The translations under genes were made by a program, and so were the position numbers. From assembly GCA_964057225.1 (NCBI GenBank), contig OZ059900.1, positions 10,302,501 to 10,366,500 on the forward strand: DNA of 64,000 nucleotides, written 5' to 3'. Shown here piece after piece: positions 1 to 13,014 of the stretch (position 1 is the first letter of the stretch; each line of letters starts with the position of its first letter). The DNA is from Auanema rhodensis (taxonomy: Eukaryota > Nematoda > Chromadorea > Rhabditida > Rhabditidae). The notes beneath the pieces are model-generated. The model was not told where the DNA came from. It searched no databases and worked only from the letters and a program-made list of their open reading frames with translations.

Positions 1-2
1 TC

Positions 3-1052
3 TTGCCCGTTAATGTTGGAGGCAATTACGAAATACTTTGTACATATGATGGCTATCCAAAGCCAACAACCGATTGGTTATTCAATGGCCAGCGAATAAA
101 TGTAAATTTTAGCATTATTATAATATTATATATCAGCATATAGTTAAGCAGTACATAAGATATAATTATAGTTTGCTGCTGAACCATTCAATACAGTTGC
201 TCGTCAAGCTCGTCATCAAAACAACACACATATAACATCATTGCTTTTTACTAATATGACTGAGGTATATTATAAATAGATTTAGACATATAGTTAATAA
301 TTTGCATAACTAACAATTTTTATTTATTTTTCCTTGTTTTATAGGAACATTTTGGTGATTATATTTGTCGTGTATCAAATACACTTGGATCAGATAAGGC
401 AGTTGTACATGCCAGTGGTATGTGAACAGAACATACTATGTGTGTGTGTGGGTAATTGATGATGAACCTCGAATTACAGCACGACCGGGTCCACCAACTA
501 TTGTATGTCATGATAAAGTCATTTTTTGGACAATAATCTCAAAAAATCCAATTATTGAATATAAATTGTTTATTCGATATGCTGATGATGAGGAATGGAT
601 ACGTTTTGAAAACATATTAGCCAAGAAATGTATGATTGTAAACTTGGAAATCTTCAAAAGTTGCTCTATTATTTCAGCAGATGAGATTAAGACTGATATT
701 TGGGAAAGAGAAATCAAACTGCAGGACTACTTCGAGCCAGATATCAAGTATGAAGTGCAGGTATGTAAGCGCATTTCAACAATATTTCTCTCTATTTCTA
801 CATTTGAATTCAATGTATTGTTACAAATGTTTTTTCTGCTTCAGGTTCAAGGACGTAATTCATTCGGATGGGGGAGTTTAGCTAAAAATTATGCGACACC
901 GTTTTATGCGTTACCGAAAAAAGGTCTCTGGGTGTAACTGTGTCCGTTTAATAATGACGAACAAAAATGTTTCAGAACGAATATCCGCATCATCAACTGT
1001 GATGAATGCACTGGTCATGCTATGGGTTTTCCTTGTTTTCAATCAAATTTGA
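3..1052 (+). CDS. GPI-anchored Ig/FN3 cell-surface protein, 3' part (RIG-3/NCAM type)
   Basis: Partial gene running in from the left edge. Exons read in one frame: 3-101, 172-264, 345-417, 480-629, 678-760, 845-923 and 976-1052, with GT-AG junctions. The first three encode an I-set immunoglobulin domain: the first Cys is in YEILCTYDG, Trp in TDWLFNG, and the second Cys in the HFGDYICRVSN motif. Next comes a fibronectin type III domain (ARPGPPTI start, later IKYEVQVQGRNSFGWG). The last exon gives SASSTVMNALVMLWVFLVFN and then a stop: a small-residue site followed by a hydrophobic tail with no cytoplasmic part, i.e. a GPI-attachment signal. Surface adhesion or signalling in neurons is likely for this architecture. 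Reading through the last donor would instead end at 937 in KKGLWV without an anchor. The name RIG-3-like is inference; other Ig/FN3 GPI proteins fit too. Confidence 0.75.
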
Positions 1053-2115
1053 TCTATGAATATCGGTTCGCAGGCGTTTTTTTCTGTAATTCCAACAGAA
1101 GACTCATTTTTTTCTGAATCAAAAACTTTTTTTTAGTGCATGAAAAATGAAATTGATTTGGATTTTTTAATTTCACTGATTTTGTCATTCACTTTTCTGT
1201 CAGCATCAGCACTTTTGCAATAGATTTCTTTTGGAGTTTAAACTATTTTTTTTGAAACATTTGTTTTAGAAATGTCTAGACAGACTGATAAAATTTCTTT
1301 CATTTTTTTTCTTTAATCTTTCGCTTCATTTCATTTTTTTTAAATAAACATTTTCTTTATTTTTATTTTATTGGTATTGAAGTGCACGTCTGCTTTAGCT
1401 GATTAATCAAGAAGATAGATGATGTAATAAAATTTCTTAATAATGTATTTCATCTATTATGGTGGCCGGAACACAAAACGCGACTATCTTGCATCTTGCT
1501 ATCAATGAAATAGCAAATGGTTTACAAAAATGCCCGCAGGGAGATGCATTGTGGAAACCTGCGCAGACATATAAATAATAGAACGAGAATGCCATCTCGT
1601 CATATTCATCTTCATTATCTTGCAACCGGAAAAAAGTATAATGATCTGTGATAATAATGATGCTGATGTGTCAATTTAGAAAGAAGAAATCAGGTTGAAT
1701 ACATGAACAACCTATAACGATGCGATTTTTCTTAGCTGGGGTGAACTTCTATTTTCAACCTTTGATAAATGATAACGGAATCATGATCAACGTTTCCCTC
1801 TAATCCTTCGTTTTCTCTAAATCTATCTCTCTCTTTTTCTTTCAGTTTTTCTAGATTCTCTCACAATTCTATGATTTTTGTATTTTTTTCTCCACATTAT
1901 GCTTCATCTCTCTTTTACGCATGCTGATGTTCTCATTCCCATTCTCTACTACACTCCATGTCATTCCATCTTCCCTTTTCGATAGTTGTACGTCTGGTGT
2001 AAAAGGACAGCCTTCTTACGTAGAATGGCGGACACGCACAAAAAATGGTTTCCCGTAGTCGACACATTTTTAAGACAACATTTGGCACAGTTGTTGTCAA
2101 AACAGTCAGGTCGGC
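1053..2115. other. Intergenic region
   Basis: Spacer between the Ig/FN3 gene and the DOMON gene. It starts with T-rich probable 3' UTR. I see no exon with protein-like composition. It probably holds the DOMON promoter. Confidence 0.5.
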
Positions 2116-3758
2116 ATGTCGCGTCTCCTTCAGGTTTTCCTCAGTACAATCATTTTACTAGGTAAGTACCAACATATTAATCGAATTCGACTTTCAAATG
2201 TTTTAGGATATACATCAGCAGATCAATGTGTATTACCGTTTGGTAACTATGAAGCTGCATTCGGCTCATTGAATGGAACTGTTTACTTCCGCCTTTCCAT
2301 TGCAATTCCGAACCCTGCTGCTTCGAACGGCTGGACAGCTATTGGATTTGGTCAAAGCATGGTAAGATATGAGCTTCAACAAAAAAAAATACGAGTGAAT
2401 GAAACTTTACTTGTTTACAACTTTCACTTTAAAAAAGTGGGATTTTGAAAATTTTAACAATATTCATTGTAGAGAAGTGGTATTGATGTTATTATTGTTC
2501 GTGTGCTGAATGGACGCGTGCTTGTAACTGATGAATTTGTTCAAGGCTACACTCGACCAACACCAGACAGAGTAAGTATTATTCAGTTTCAATTATAGAT
2601 GAGGCAGAAGGCAAGTTTGAAAAAAAGTTACCAAACTCCCTGGTCTGAAGTAATGCAGAAGTAGCATAACGAGGAAGTTCTAAGTATTTCTATGTAGAAC
2701 TGGAAAAGTACGCTTAAGAACAAGTTTACAAGTTTTCGAATATTTTTACGATTATTTCAATTTTCACGCATCTCATGCTTACTCAAACCGGCATGCCCAA
2801 AACAAACACGTTCGGGTCATTTTAACAGTTTTTTTATATGATCGAGGAAGTCTTAGCTGTGTGCGCATGTAACTTTAGAACACACGAGATGGACGTGAAG
2901 GGTGTGAATAAAGTGAAACTGTTCCAAGAAAACAGTTCTGCGCCATCGAAGCAAAGCTTGAAAGAGTGACTAAAAATCAAAAGTGAATTGGATTCTTTCC
3001 TATGATTTCATACTTTAGAAGGTTCAGTAGGATCAAATATAGCAAGCATTCTGCCAAGCGAAAAGCTTCATGTCATTCAGTTTTACTTTCAATTGTGACG
3101 TAAACATGCATTTTTGCAAGCTATCCGGATGAAACAGGTTTTAGCTATACTTCATACATCAGCAGACATTTCAATGTGTCTCAATAAACATTTTTTTGAA
3201 AAGATCATTAAGTTTATTATCGTCTTCCTGCCCGGAAGTTTATCTAAGTAAGCTGTTTGAGCGACTAATATGCAACGCTTTTCTACTGAAACCGTTTGAA
3301 AGAGTGAAAAGAAAATTTATGGATACTAGAAAACTGATGATGAGAAGAACTAAAGATGATGTAATGTTACACACAAATTCCTATATGGATTGTCTGATAC
3401 AGTGACTCATTAATATCATTTTTCCAAGCTATCTCTAAAGAGTTTACGATTATTCAGATCAATCACGTTCAAATGGGAAGTGTAAATTTCTCCAATGGCG
3501 TCTTGAAGGTCTCATTTTCTCGTCCAGCTATGACTTTCGATCAAATGGATCATCCACTAAATGGCTGCAGCACGTGGCAGGTATTATACATTTCTGACAA
3601 TGAACAAGCACATTGTCAGTCCCTCTACAATGCTTACTTTCCATCTTTTGCAGTTCGTGACAGCCTTCAGTCCTGTAAGTCCTCAAGGAGCACTATTTCA
3701 TCATTCACGAACTCCTGTCAGCCGAACTGTCTGTCTGCAGCAATGTCTCATACGATGA
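2116..3758 (+). CDS. Small secreted DOMON-domain protein
   Basis: Five exons join in frame: 2116-2161, 2207-2361, 2473-2571, 3458-3580 and 3654-3758, giving about 175 aa. The N-terminus MSRLLQVFLSTIILLGYTSA is a signal peptide, with mature protein from about DQC. The core (CVLPFGNYEAAF, VYFRLSIAIPNP, NGWTAIGFGQSM, IDVIIVRVLNGRVLVTDEF) is a DOMON fold, with the typical GWTAIGFG motif and later FSRPAMTFD. DOMON domains bind haem or sugars in other proteins; the ligand here is unknown. The first, third and fourth exons end in clean donors. The third intron is long (2572-3457) and I found no coding sequence in it. The product lacks membrane segments and other domains, so it is probably secreted. 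Confidence 0.8.
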
Positions 3759-4665
3759 ATATCATTTACTTAACGTTCAATGACTGTCTTGTACAAATAT
3801 GATTGCATACATATTTTCTTCTCATGCATCTGAAGTTATAATACAATTAAATGAATTGGGTAACACATACATGCGTATGCATAGCCTATACACACATTCA
3901 CATATAATAACATATATTATATTCATAGCAATGCATGCACACTGATATATATTAATATAGATTGTTCATGAATCAATATATTGAAACCTGAATTACATTG
4001 TAAAAAAAATGATTTATTTTCAAAAAAAAACATATTTTATCCATCCATTTGAATAATATACAATATATATATATATTATATTTCGAAGAAAAATATAAAC
4101 TTAAATAATTACATTAAACTTTTCTTAAAACTTTGTCCAAACAGAGAAAACAGAGCAAAATAAAGAAGAAAAACAATATAAAAGTGAGAAACAATTTAAT
4201 GATGATCAGTTATTTTCAAGAAAACTGTATGAACTCATCATAAAATTATTAACTCCCACCAATTCCAAGAGAGGAAAAGTGAACGATCTGGAATCGGCAG
4301 TAGATCGTCAAGAGGCAAGACGATGATATATAGATAAAGAAAAGAGAAAGAGATTGAGAAAAAATGTAAAATAACATTAATATTAAATTAAGTTAAACTA
4401 TAAAACATGAGAGTCATTGTGTTAAAATCTTTCAAAATTAAATAAAACCCAGAGAAAGAATGAAGAGCAGAGGAAGACTACAGGGAATCATATGACAATA
4501 ACTAACATTATCTTAATAATTTTTCGCTTATTTGTTCTATTTTTGTATTGAAACGGAGAAAAACCAAAAAAGAAATTCGAGAAGAAGATCCAAGAAAGTA
4601 TCCGGGTAAAAAAGTATTTACAAATGAAATATTGCAAAGAACTTGATAATCTCATTTTAAAATTC
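3759..4665. other. Intergenic region, AT-rich
   Basis: Convergent gap between the DOMON gene (+) and the SGSM3-like gene (-). It holds AT-rich sequence with short TA/CA microsatellite stretches near 3870-4080. No coding exon seen. Confidence 0.5.
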
Positions 4666-7600
4666 TTATGGTAGCTCCCAACTGTACAGACAGTGCTTCA
4701 TCAGCATATCAGTTGTGTCCTTAACAAGCGACACGCCAGAAGCTTGCAATTCAAGTTGCTGAGCTTTGGCTATACGTTCTCGACGAACATCAGTGCTGGA
4801 AATCTGAAATGCAAATTTGTCAATGATTTAAGCAAAAAAGTCTGAAAAAAACTTACGGATGGCATGGGCCCTTTGCGAACTTCACAATTTAAACGTAGGA
4901 GGAAAGGAATTTGAGTGAGAAGACGTAATTCACATTTAATCTGAAAAAGAACGGTCATTTTTTAATGAATAAATGGCTTTTCTGCTTGATATTGCATTCA
5001 TTAATTCTTATATTGAGCACATTATTACAATTACTTTCGTTTTTCATTTTTTTCCTCTTTCCTCCCATTTTCCCTTCACTATTCTTTATTAGATGCTCTA
5101 AAATACCGAAACTTGACTAACAGCTGTCACATGCTCACATATTAGCTTTTCCGCAATTTTCCCACACAATATATCTGACTACAGTTGTCAGCTCTCAGCA
5201 TAAATCGCATCTATAAGCCTCATTAAGAGCATTCTCTCACAATTTTAACTGCGAATTTTCTCACCAGAAGAATTTTTTCTTTGACTGGTGTCACTCTTAT
5301 ACAGCGGAAAAAAGTGAGAAAGGCACAAATCAGAAAAAGAGAAAGTGAGAGATTTTAACTAATAACTTGATAGAAATATTTAACAATGCACGTGATTAGC
5401 AGTTGTACCTCTCGCCAAGCTGGACTGCGAATAATTGCCGTCGGCTCATAATATTTTCCACGAATACATTGCTGTTCAGGAAGAGTGCAGAAAAGCTCTA
5501 TCCAGATGTGTAGGCAGTTCTCATTCAAACCAGCATAAATCAAAGTTCTGCAATTGAAAAGAGATGAATAATGAATATGATTATCTATGCTGGTTACCTA
5601 AGCTTAGCTTTTTCATCCATCAAAGGTTCTTCCTGGTTTTTCACAATCAAATGATAATAATGAAGTAGAAGTTCTACAGGCTCAAGCGTCTGAATAGCAA
5701 GTGATAATAGGGAAAATATGCTGAATGACGTTTCTTACCTTCATATCATCATGCAATCTGAAACTATTGGACAAGGAAATTTTAGCCAAAACTTTACGGC
5801 CATGCTCAATCACGAGGCTTTTACAAAAGCTTTCTGAAACACCATAAATAACAATTATTTTATCTATATTTAGATAGATTACCAATGAAATGCCACGGAC
5901 GAATTATGACACGACCAAACATATTCTGATTCTTAAGCTTATAAGCAAATACATCTTCTAGCGCTCCCACTATTTGAGCTGAAAATAGCATGATATGAAT
6001 ATTTGCATATTACATTAAATTGTGTTACATTTAACAAGAGATTGAAAACCTGGATCGATATGCCCATCAGATGTTTGAGCATATGGCATCCCATGATCAT
6101 TGATTATCTGAAAAACATCCGTTTTCTCATTATTTCGTCTACTACGTTAAGCTAATATTGGGTAAAAAGAATTGAATGTAGGGTAGCGTCTTACATCAGA
6201 AGAATAGTTAAAAACCTGAACGAATTTGGCTGGGAACCAGCCACGTAAGCCGTTAATTTCGCCAACCCAGCAATGCTCATCTCTGTCACTAATAATGGTG
6301 ATAATATCGTTTTTTCTGTAATAATATATAGCTGATAAGCAACATGTCAATTTGATACGACCTGAATCCTAGATCATCACCGTCCTGACGAGCAAAATCA
6401 AGAATAGCCCGAGCTTTTCTAGGTCCTCTCCCACGCTTTTCATAGAATTTTTTCTTGTCTAATTCATGTGAAAGATCTGAATAATCAGCCTGGAATGATT
6501 ACAATGTAGACAGAATTACTAATGTTTGTAACAACTAACATTAAAATTGATATTCCATGTTCCATTGTTCTGAGTATCGAAATATTCCAAAACTTTTTTG
6601 ACACTCCTCTTGACTTTCGCCATAATCTCAGTTTGAAGGATGTTTTTCATGCGTAAAATTTCCTTTCTCTTCAAAATGTGCATTGAAATAGCAGGCAATA
6701 ACTCAAAACTGTCTTACCTCATCTGCATCTGGGAATACATGATGGAACATTGTCTTGGGAACAACCGATCGTTTAGCTAAGCTTTGTGAAGCTATTCCTG
6801 TCAAATCATTCTTCTCTTTGATTACAGACTAAAAAAAGTAATTGTATTTCCAAGCATTCAAGCATTACTAACTCGTAGTTGAGTGCGTAGATTGGTAATC
6901 ACATCCTCAGTTACAGAAAACTCAAATGAAGCCATGTACTCATAGAGCATTGCAAGTCTTTGCTTCTTATACTAAAAATTCAGGTTAACAGAATGATGAT
7001 TATACTATGTTCAAGTTATTTACCGAAAAGCCCATTGAGAAGAACTCAAATGCTATGTACTCAGAGTACTCATCTTGGCCTACAGCAGTTGTAATAGAAC
7101 GTTCGCGCAGCTTCATTAAGCTTAGAGCAGCCTTAAACAAGCGTGTTTATACAATAACATATTATCAATAGTTTTACTTGAAAAATGACGCACGATCCAC
7201 GGATGAAGAATAAATCGAAAAATCGCAACAGTGCATCTGCTGGTAACCCAGTGGTGAATAGATTACGTGTCCATCGTATAGCAGCATCTTCCAACTAAAA
7301 TATGTTCAATAGAAGTACTTTTTACGATATGTAGTTAGTCTTACGTAATGATCCATATTATTTAAAGCTTGAACGATTTCGGGAGAATGTACTTTCATTA
7401 GTTCGAATAGAACTTTAACGTCAACCTAAACTCATTCCATTCTTTTAAATTGGTTTTATCAGTCTAATTACCTCAATATCTAATTCATTCAAACTGAAAT
7501 ATTGGGGTGGTAGCATGTTTTCAACAAGAGCAGCCATTATCCAAAACGTCATTTCTTCATGACATACAAGAAGGATGAAAGCGACAATGTTGCCTATAAG

Positions 7601-8767
7601 TTTCAGAAACCATTCAACAAATTTCTCAAATAGAATAGCTTACAGAGATTATCTGAGATAACTACATCTGGGTAAAGGAACGATAATGTTAGAAGTATTC
7701 GCTTTAAAGCTTTAGCTGGCTTGCCTTCTGGATCATCGTAAAACTTTGAGTATGCTAACGTTAGATGAATCTTCTTGCTGCGCGCTAAAGTAATTTCAAG
7801 TATTCTAATTGCATTCTATCGTATTCTTCAAACCTCGTAGAGAGCGCTTAGATACAGCCTGCTCACAAAGCTTTTCATATGATACGCGTGAACTATTTTT
7901 CTTTTGCTCAGCTCCACTTAGTTTGGCCCATAAAACAGGTCGCATCATGGCCGGAAATCCTTAAGTTTATATGTCAATAAATGATATGATATGATATTGA
8001 TTATATGTATTAACCTGTTTGCCGTGTTAATGAGAATAGCTTTTCCTTATTCACTTTTTCAATATCAATGTCGCCTAGTTTTGATGGGCTCATTTTACTA
8101 AAATCGAATAATCCCATGAGTTGCAACCTATAATATGAGTGTAAGCATGTCATACAACAATAAATCTTACTCGACATTATTCTGGTCCGGCTCTTCATCA
8201 TCCGTCGAGCTTGAGCTACTGTAGTATAAAGTTTGTGTCACCATATTTCAAACAGCACACATACACACAACAAAAAGCTAAGAATCAATGTAAACTAACG
8301 GATTATTATCCTGAGAACTGCTGGTTGGATCCATATTCATTCCATCCGCATGTGCTGGTCTCAAACGTGTGAAAGGATCAATTATCTCAGGCTAAAATGT
8401 GATTTGTGGGAAAATAAATACAATTATGAATGAATAAGATAAATATATATACATATGTATAGTAAATGTAATCAAATATCCATTTAGACATTAAAAAAAA
8501 ACTTACAGTACGCTTTGAAAATTCCACTTCAAACATTTCTGGTTGCCAAAAAGTATCACGTGAAAACGGATTAATAATATCAGGCTGAAAAAAAAAGATT
8601 CTCGAAAAGAGCCATATTTATAGTTAATATTATATATTATACTATTTATGTGAATATTTTTCAATATAATATATAGTTCTTACCGCTGTATCTTCTTTTA
8701 GATAAACCTTTTTCATTGCTTCAACAGCAACAACGATTTCAAAATCGTCATTTTCGTTTTGACTCAT
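4666..8767 (-). CDS. SGSM3: SGSM3-like TBC / SH3 / RUN domain protein
   Basis: Many small exons on the minus strand starting at [18 protein letters not shown] (8767) and ending in YSWELP (stop at 4666). After an acidic serine-rich N-terminus comes a TBC domain: [15 protein letters not shown], later [17 protein letters not shown] and [14 protein letters not shown]. Next is a linker with [20 protein letters not shown] and an SH3 domain ([45 protein letters not shown]). A RUN domain follows ([51 protein letters not shown]). This TBC-SH3-RUN order and the residues match vertebrate SGSM3, a Rab/Rap-pathway GAP-like protein linked to small G-protein signalling and endosomal traffic. The ATG opens the first coding exon; the next exons begin PDIINPF and PEIIDPF. 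The gene appears intact. Catalytic activity of the TBC part cannot be judged by eye. Confidence 0.88.
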
Positions 8768-11700
8768 TGTTGTGAATAAATACTATAAAAATATGATTAA
8801 AAAATGATTATAGTAGTATAAAAAGCATTTGATATAGTATAGAAATATATATTACATGACATAATAGATATAGTTATGCTTAGTTACAGATAAATATGCA
8901 TATACATATATGTAAAGCCGCAAGAGTATTAACCAAAAAGGGCACAATGCTGATGAGTAATGAAGAGAAGACGAAAAAGCAGCCTCGAGATGAATGCGAA
9001 ATAGCATCGAGATGGCAGAGAGAAAGAGTAAGTGAGAAAAATGGAGAGAGCAATAGAGACATTGACACAGAGATAGAATGAGATAGAGAGGGAGAGAGGG
9101 AGAGAAAGGAAAAGAATCTCCTTCCTCCCCAAAGCGCACTGCAATTGTTGAGCAATCGCGGAGGCCGCCACGGGCCCAAAATCAATAACACAGCAGAAGC
9201 AAGGCATGCATCTAGGAGACCCCTCATAAGATTAGCGTTTCCATTGGCTGCACAGCAGGAGAATCGATACAACAAAATGTTCTCAACGATAATATTTTAT
9301 GATTAGAAAGCGAAACCTCACATTCATATACCGAAATTGGACTATTGCTTCACTTTTAATTTAACGAAAAAGAAGGAAAAAAGAAGAAAACAGTTAGAAT
9401 CGTTTATGTATATTTAAATGAGACAATGAATAAATATATTTTGTTCTAATTGCTTATATAAATTATTGAGAAAAAATGACAAATGAACTAATCAAGTGAA
9501 TCACGATTTATTTACTTGCTCTCCCAAATGCTACAATTTTATGAAATGTGGTCAAAAAATCCAATCAACAGCCGGTTGTCTTGATAAAATGTAGCGGATT
9601 ATGAAAAGTATTGAAGAAAAAGTCAGATTAGCTTTTCTTTTCAATAACAAAATATTTGGATGAAGTTAATGAAATTGTAATCTTTCGAGTTTTCTTCTTA
9701 ATATTTCCATATTACAAGTACTTCAGATAGGTTTTATCGTTTTGGCAACAAAATGGAGAGGAAGAAATGAAAAGAAGGATGACTATAAACGGAAATGAAA
9801 AATAGATGAATGTTTTATATATTTTATGTTTTCGATATGAGCAACTGTTGCTATAACCAGCTCTTTTCCAGCAATATTGTTGCTGATTCATCTGATGCGT
9901 ATCCAAGGTATTCTTCCTTGGTTTCAAAAAAAAGAGAATAACGAGCTCGTGATTTATACAGAGCAGCTGTGCGTTTTCATTTGAAGGATAAATAGCAGAA
10001 AACAAATAAAGGATTCAAGATGAAGATGATGAGAATGGAGGATGGGAGGAAGAAAAAAATAGTTTTTTGAATACTCAAACGAATGAGATGGCTGATTGTC
10101 CAGGAAACATTGAAGACCTCGCTGAAGGGCATATGAAATGCCAAATCGCCATTAATGTTCTGTAGAAAAAAATTGGAATTAAGAGTGGAAGGCGAAATGG
10201 AAAGGGAAAAAATGAAAGCAATCCGAAAAAATAGAATTACTCACAATGGATATATGGGAAAGGAAAATGAGGAGCTATATCGTGGAGAACTACAACAATT
10301 GGCTTCGTTATTCGTTAGTATTACTCATCTACGGATATTATTTGAATATAATAAATCGAGGCGCAGTATAATAAGGGGAAGGACATCGAGGAGCAAACAT
10401 ACAAATGATTGCCTTGCTTAACTATATGTATATAATTATATGGAACAAGGAAATGAAAGAGCACTGCTTCACGTGATTTGTGAGCTTGCTTAACTAGATT
10501 TATATACACACATGTAATTAAATCTAACAAGAGAAATATATTCTCACATGATTTGTAAGTTTTCTTAATTATACGTATATATATATATTTAATTAACTAT
10601 AATAGGGTGAGACAAATGAAGCAGTTCTATTAATGTTCGCAAAGGTTTTGGAGATATATAAATTTAATTATAGATAAGACGAATATAGCATATAACGATT
10701 ATGTGTACCTGGCAGAGGTACAGCCTTAGCTATATGCATAGTTAAAAGGATAATCGACAATAATTGGATGAACAACCATTTCTTATATATAGCACGTAAC
10801 ACAGAATTTTAAAGTAATTTATATAATAAATTATATTTCATAAATGATTAAATAACGAACAAAACTATAATTCTATCAGTTAGCTTAAAACATAAACTAA
10901 TTAACTAGATGTTGAGTTTAAAACATAAAATAATTAACTATATGCTGTATACTACAAAATGAAAAAAAAAATTTCTCAAATTATTACATATGCAATCTAT
11001 TTCTTCAATGGAGCTGTGTCTTGTCTTCGATATTTCTTTATCATATTATGAAAAATTGGATCCAGACAACCCAGATGCCTTTTGCTCATAGAGAAGAGAA
11101 GTTTAGCAAAAAAATTTTGTTTTATAGTTTTCATTGGAGGAAAAGAAAAAAGTATTTAATATGTGAAAACCTTTGCAAAAATAATGAGAATGTTGTTAGA
11201 CAAGTATCTATCGTTTTTTTATTTTTCCCATACACAATTTTGTTTCAAAATACAGAAAAGTTTTAAAGTTTTAAAGTTTCAAAGTTTTGAATAACAAATG
11301 TTTTGGCGCTAGAAATTCATTAGCATTGGCGCGCACTTTTATGGAACCATCTTGAAATGAAGATATGAATGAAGAATGAAGGAGGAAATGTAAGGCGGGT
11401 AAACTGGGCGGAAAGGTATACGAGCATGTGGCCGATAAAGATTGAATGGAATGAATAAAAATGTAAAGAAAGAGAAGAAGAATGAATGCAAGAGAATCGA
11501 GGAGGAGGAGGAGGAGGAGGAGGAGTAGGAGGAGGAAGAGGAGATGGTAAAGGATGAGATGCATATGCGAGGGCTAGACTAACGAAATGAAGTAGAATAG
11601 GCGGAGTTTAGGCGTCAACACGTGAGGACAATGCCATTTTGAAATGGTAAAATTTGTTATCTGATCTTAGTAAAGTTCATCTTTTAGTATTTGAGTTTAC

Positions 11701-13000
11701 ATAAACATAGAGATGCAAGCAAAAGAAAATAAAAAGTTTCAAATAACGGATGACTTGGTTGTTATAAAGAATAGCAAAAGATAATCTGTATGTAGATTAG
11801 TTACTTCATATATTTTTTTAATTTCCGCCTGTTGACAAGGCGTATCATCTTTCATTTGCTTTTTATCACTTTAATACAGTTTAGTATCTGATTTTTGATG
11901 TATCAGATTACAGCGATTATTATATTTTTCTCACATTTTTATATAAATAGTATGATATTAAATGAATAGTATATAGCAAAGATGGGATGCCGTTTTTTTA
12001 ATCTTTTTTTATTATCAAAACAATAGCAGTTTTTGGACTTATAAAAAAGTTAATATTCAATATAGTTTTCATTCATTATGGCTATTATATGATTATTTAA
12101 CCAACGCATTGTTAGGAAATATAAAATATTTATAGAATTTTAAATGACAATGATGACAATTATGAAAAAAAAGTTTTGGATTTTGTTAAAAAAAAAGTTT
12201 TTATGGATATAAGAAAAAGAAATGAATAGAGCAATAAGAGGCATTGCATGCGAATCAGAATAATGACGTGTGAATAGTTGAACTAATATGGTGTGAGGGA
12301 AAAGGAGTATGGGATATACAGACAAAAGAATAAGAAAACTGATTGTAGTATGACAAGATATTGAAAATCAAGAAGTAGGTAATACAATGTATATGAAATA
12401 TATTCTATATTCATACATATATGAAAGGAAAATATGTAATTCGATTATGTTATAAACTCTGTAGTGAGCGAATAGACCATTTAACTAATTGAAACTAAAG
12501 TAACTAACAAGAATATGCTTTGTTAATGCTCTAAAAAGAAGAACTACTTTACAAATGGTTCATTTGACCTATTTTATTGGTTTTTTCCTGTCTAAGACAC
12601 ATGATGATAGAATTATTTCATGTAGTCTGGGCAATAGATAAGATTACATCAGGTTAAGTAATGACAGAAGTGAAATATAAAGTGAAATATGTGCAATAAA
12701 AAGAATTTCTACTTCTTCGTAGACTGAATATGTGAGTGTAAAATGGGATAATTTATTTTCCTTTTATATGAAAAACTAGAACAAAAGAAATGCAAATATC
12801 TATTGAGGAATATATATTTCAACTCTGATCATTGTCGTCGTTTTTCGAATATCTTCCTACGTATATATTCGTTTTAGTTTAAGTCAGATGCGTCTGGTGA
12901 AGACAATGATACATCAAGCGTTTGTTGAATGAAACAATCTGTTATTTCTTCCTCGAAAAGACCACACATGTAGTTCTTTACAATCTTCTTTGTTACGAGA
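8768..13000. other. 4.2-kb stretch without convincing genes
   Basis: Upstream of the SGSM3-like start. A GC-richer block near 9115-9260 may be promoter sequence. Purine-rich low-complexity tracts occur near 9005-9115 and 11340-11550, including a GAG/GGA microsatellite at about 11500-11545. Open frames here are low-complexity or lack exon signals, and I found no domain in any frame. Confidence 0.5.
11498..11545. repeat. GAG/GGA trinucleotide microsatellite
   Basis: Imperfect run of GAG/GGA units inside a purine-rich region. It causes a leucine-rich frame on the opposite strand that is not a gene. Confidence 0.9.
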
Positions 13001-13014
13001 GGCAATGAAAAAGA

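Noticed and set aside
8852-9275. Several overlapping frames of 60-130 codons near the SGSM3 promoter
   Set aside because: They are serine/leucine- or charge-rich products of a purine/pyrimidine tract, without exon signals or domains.
10704-10725. TACCTGGCAGAGG, resembling the start of vertebrate U1
   Set aside because: The match ends after about 13 bases, nothing downstream follows U1, and the site is a short local palindrome; treated as chance.
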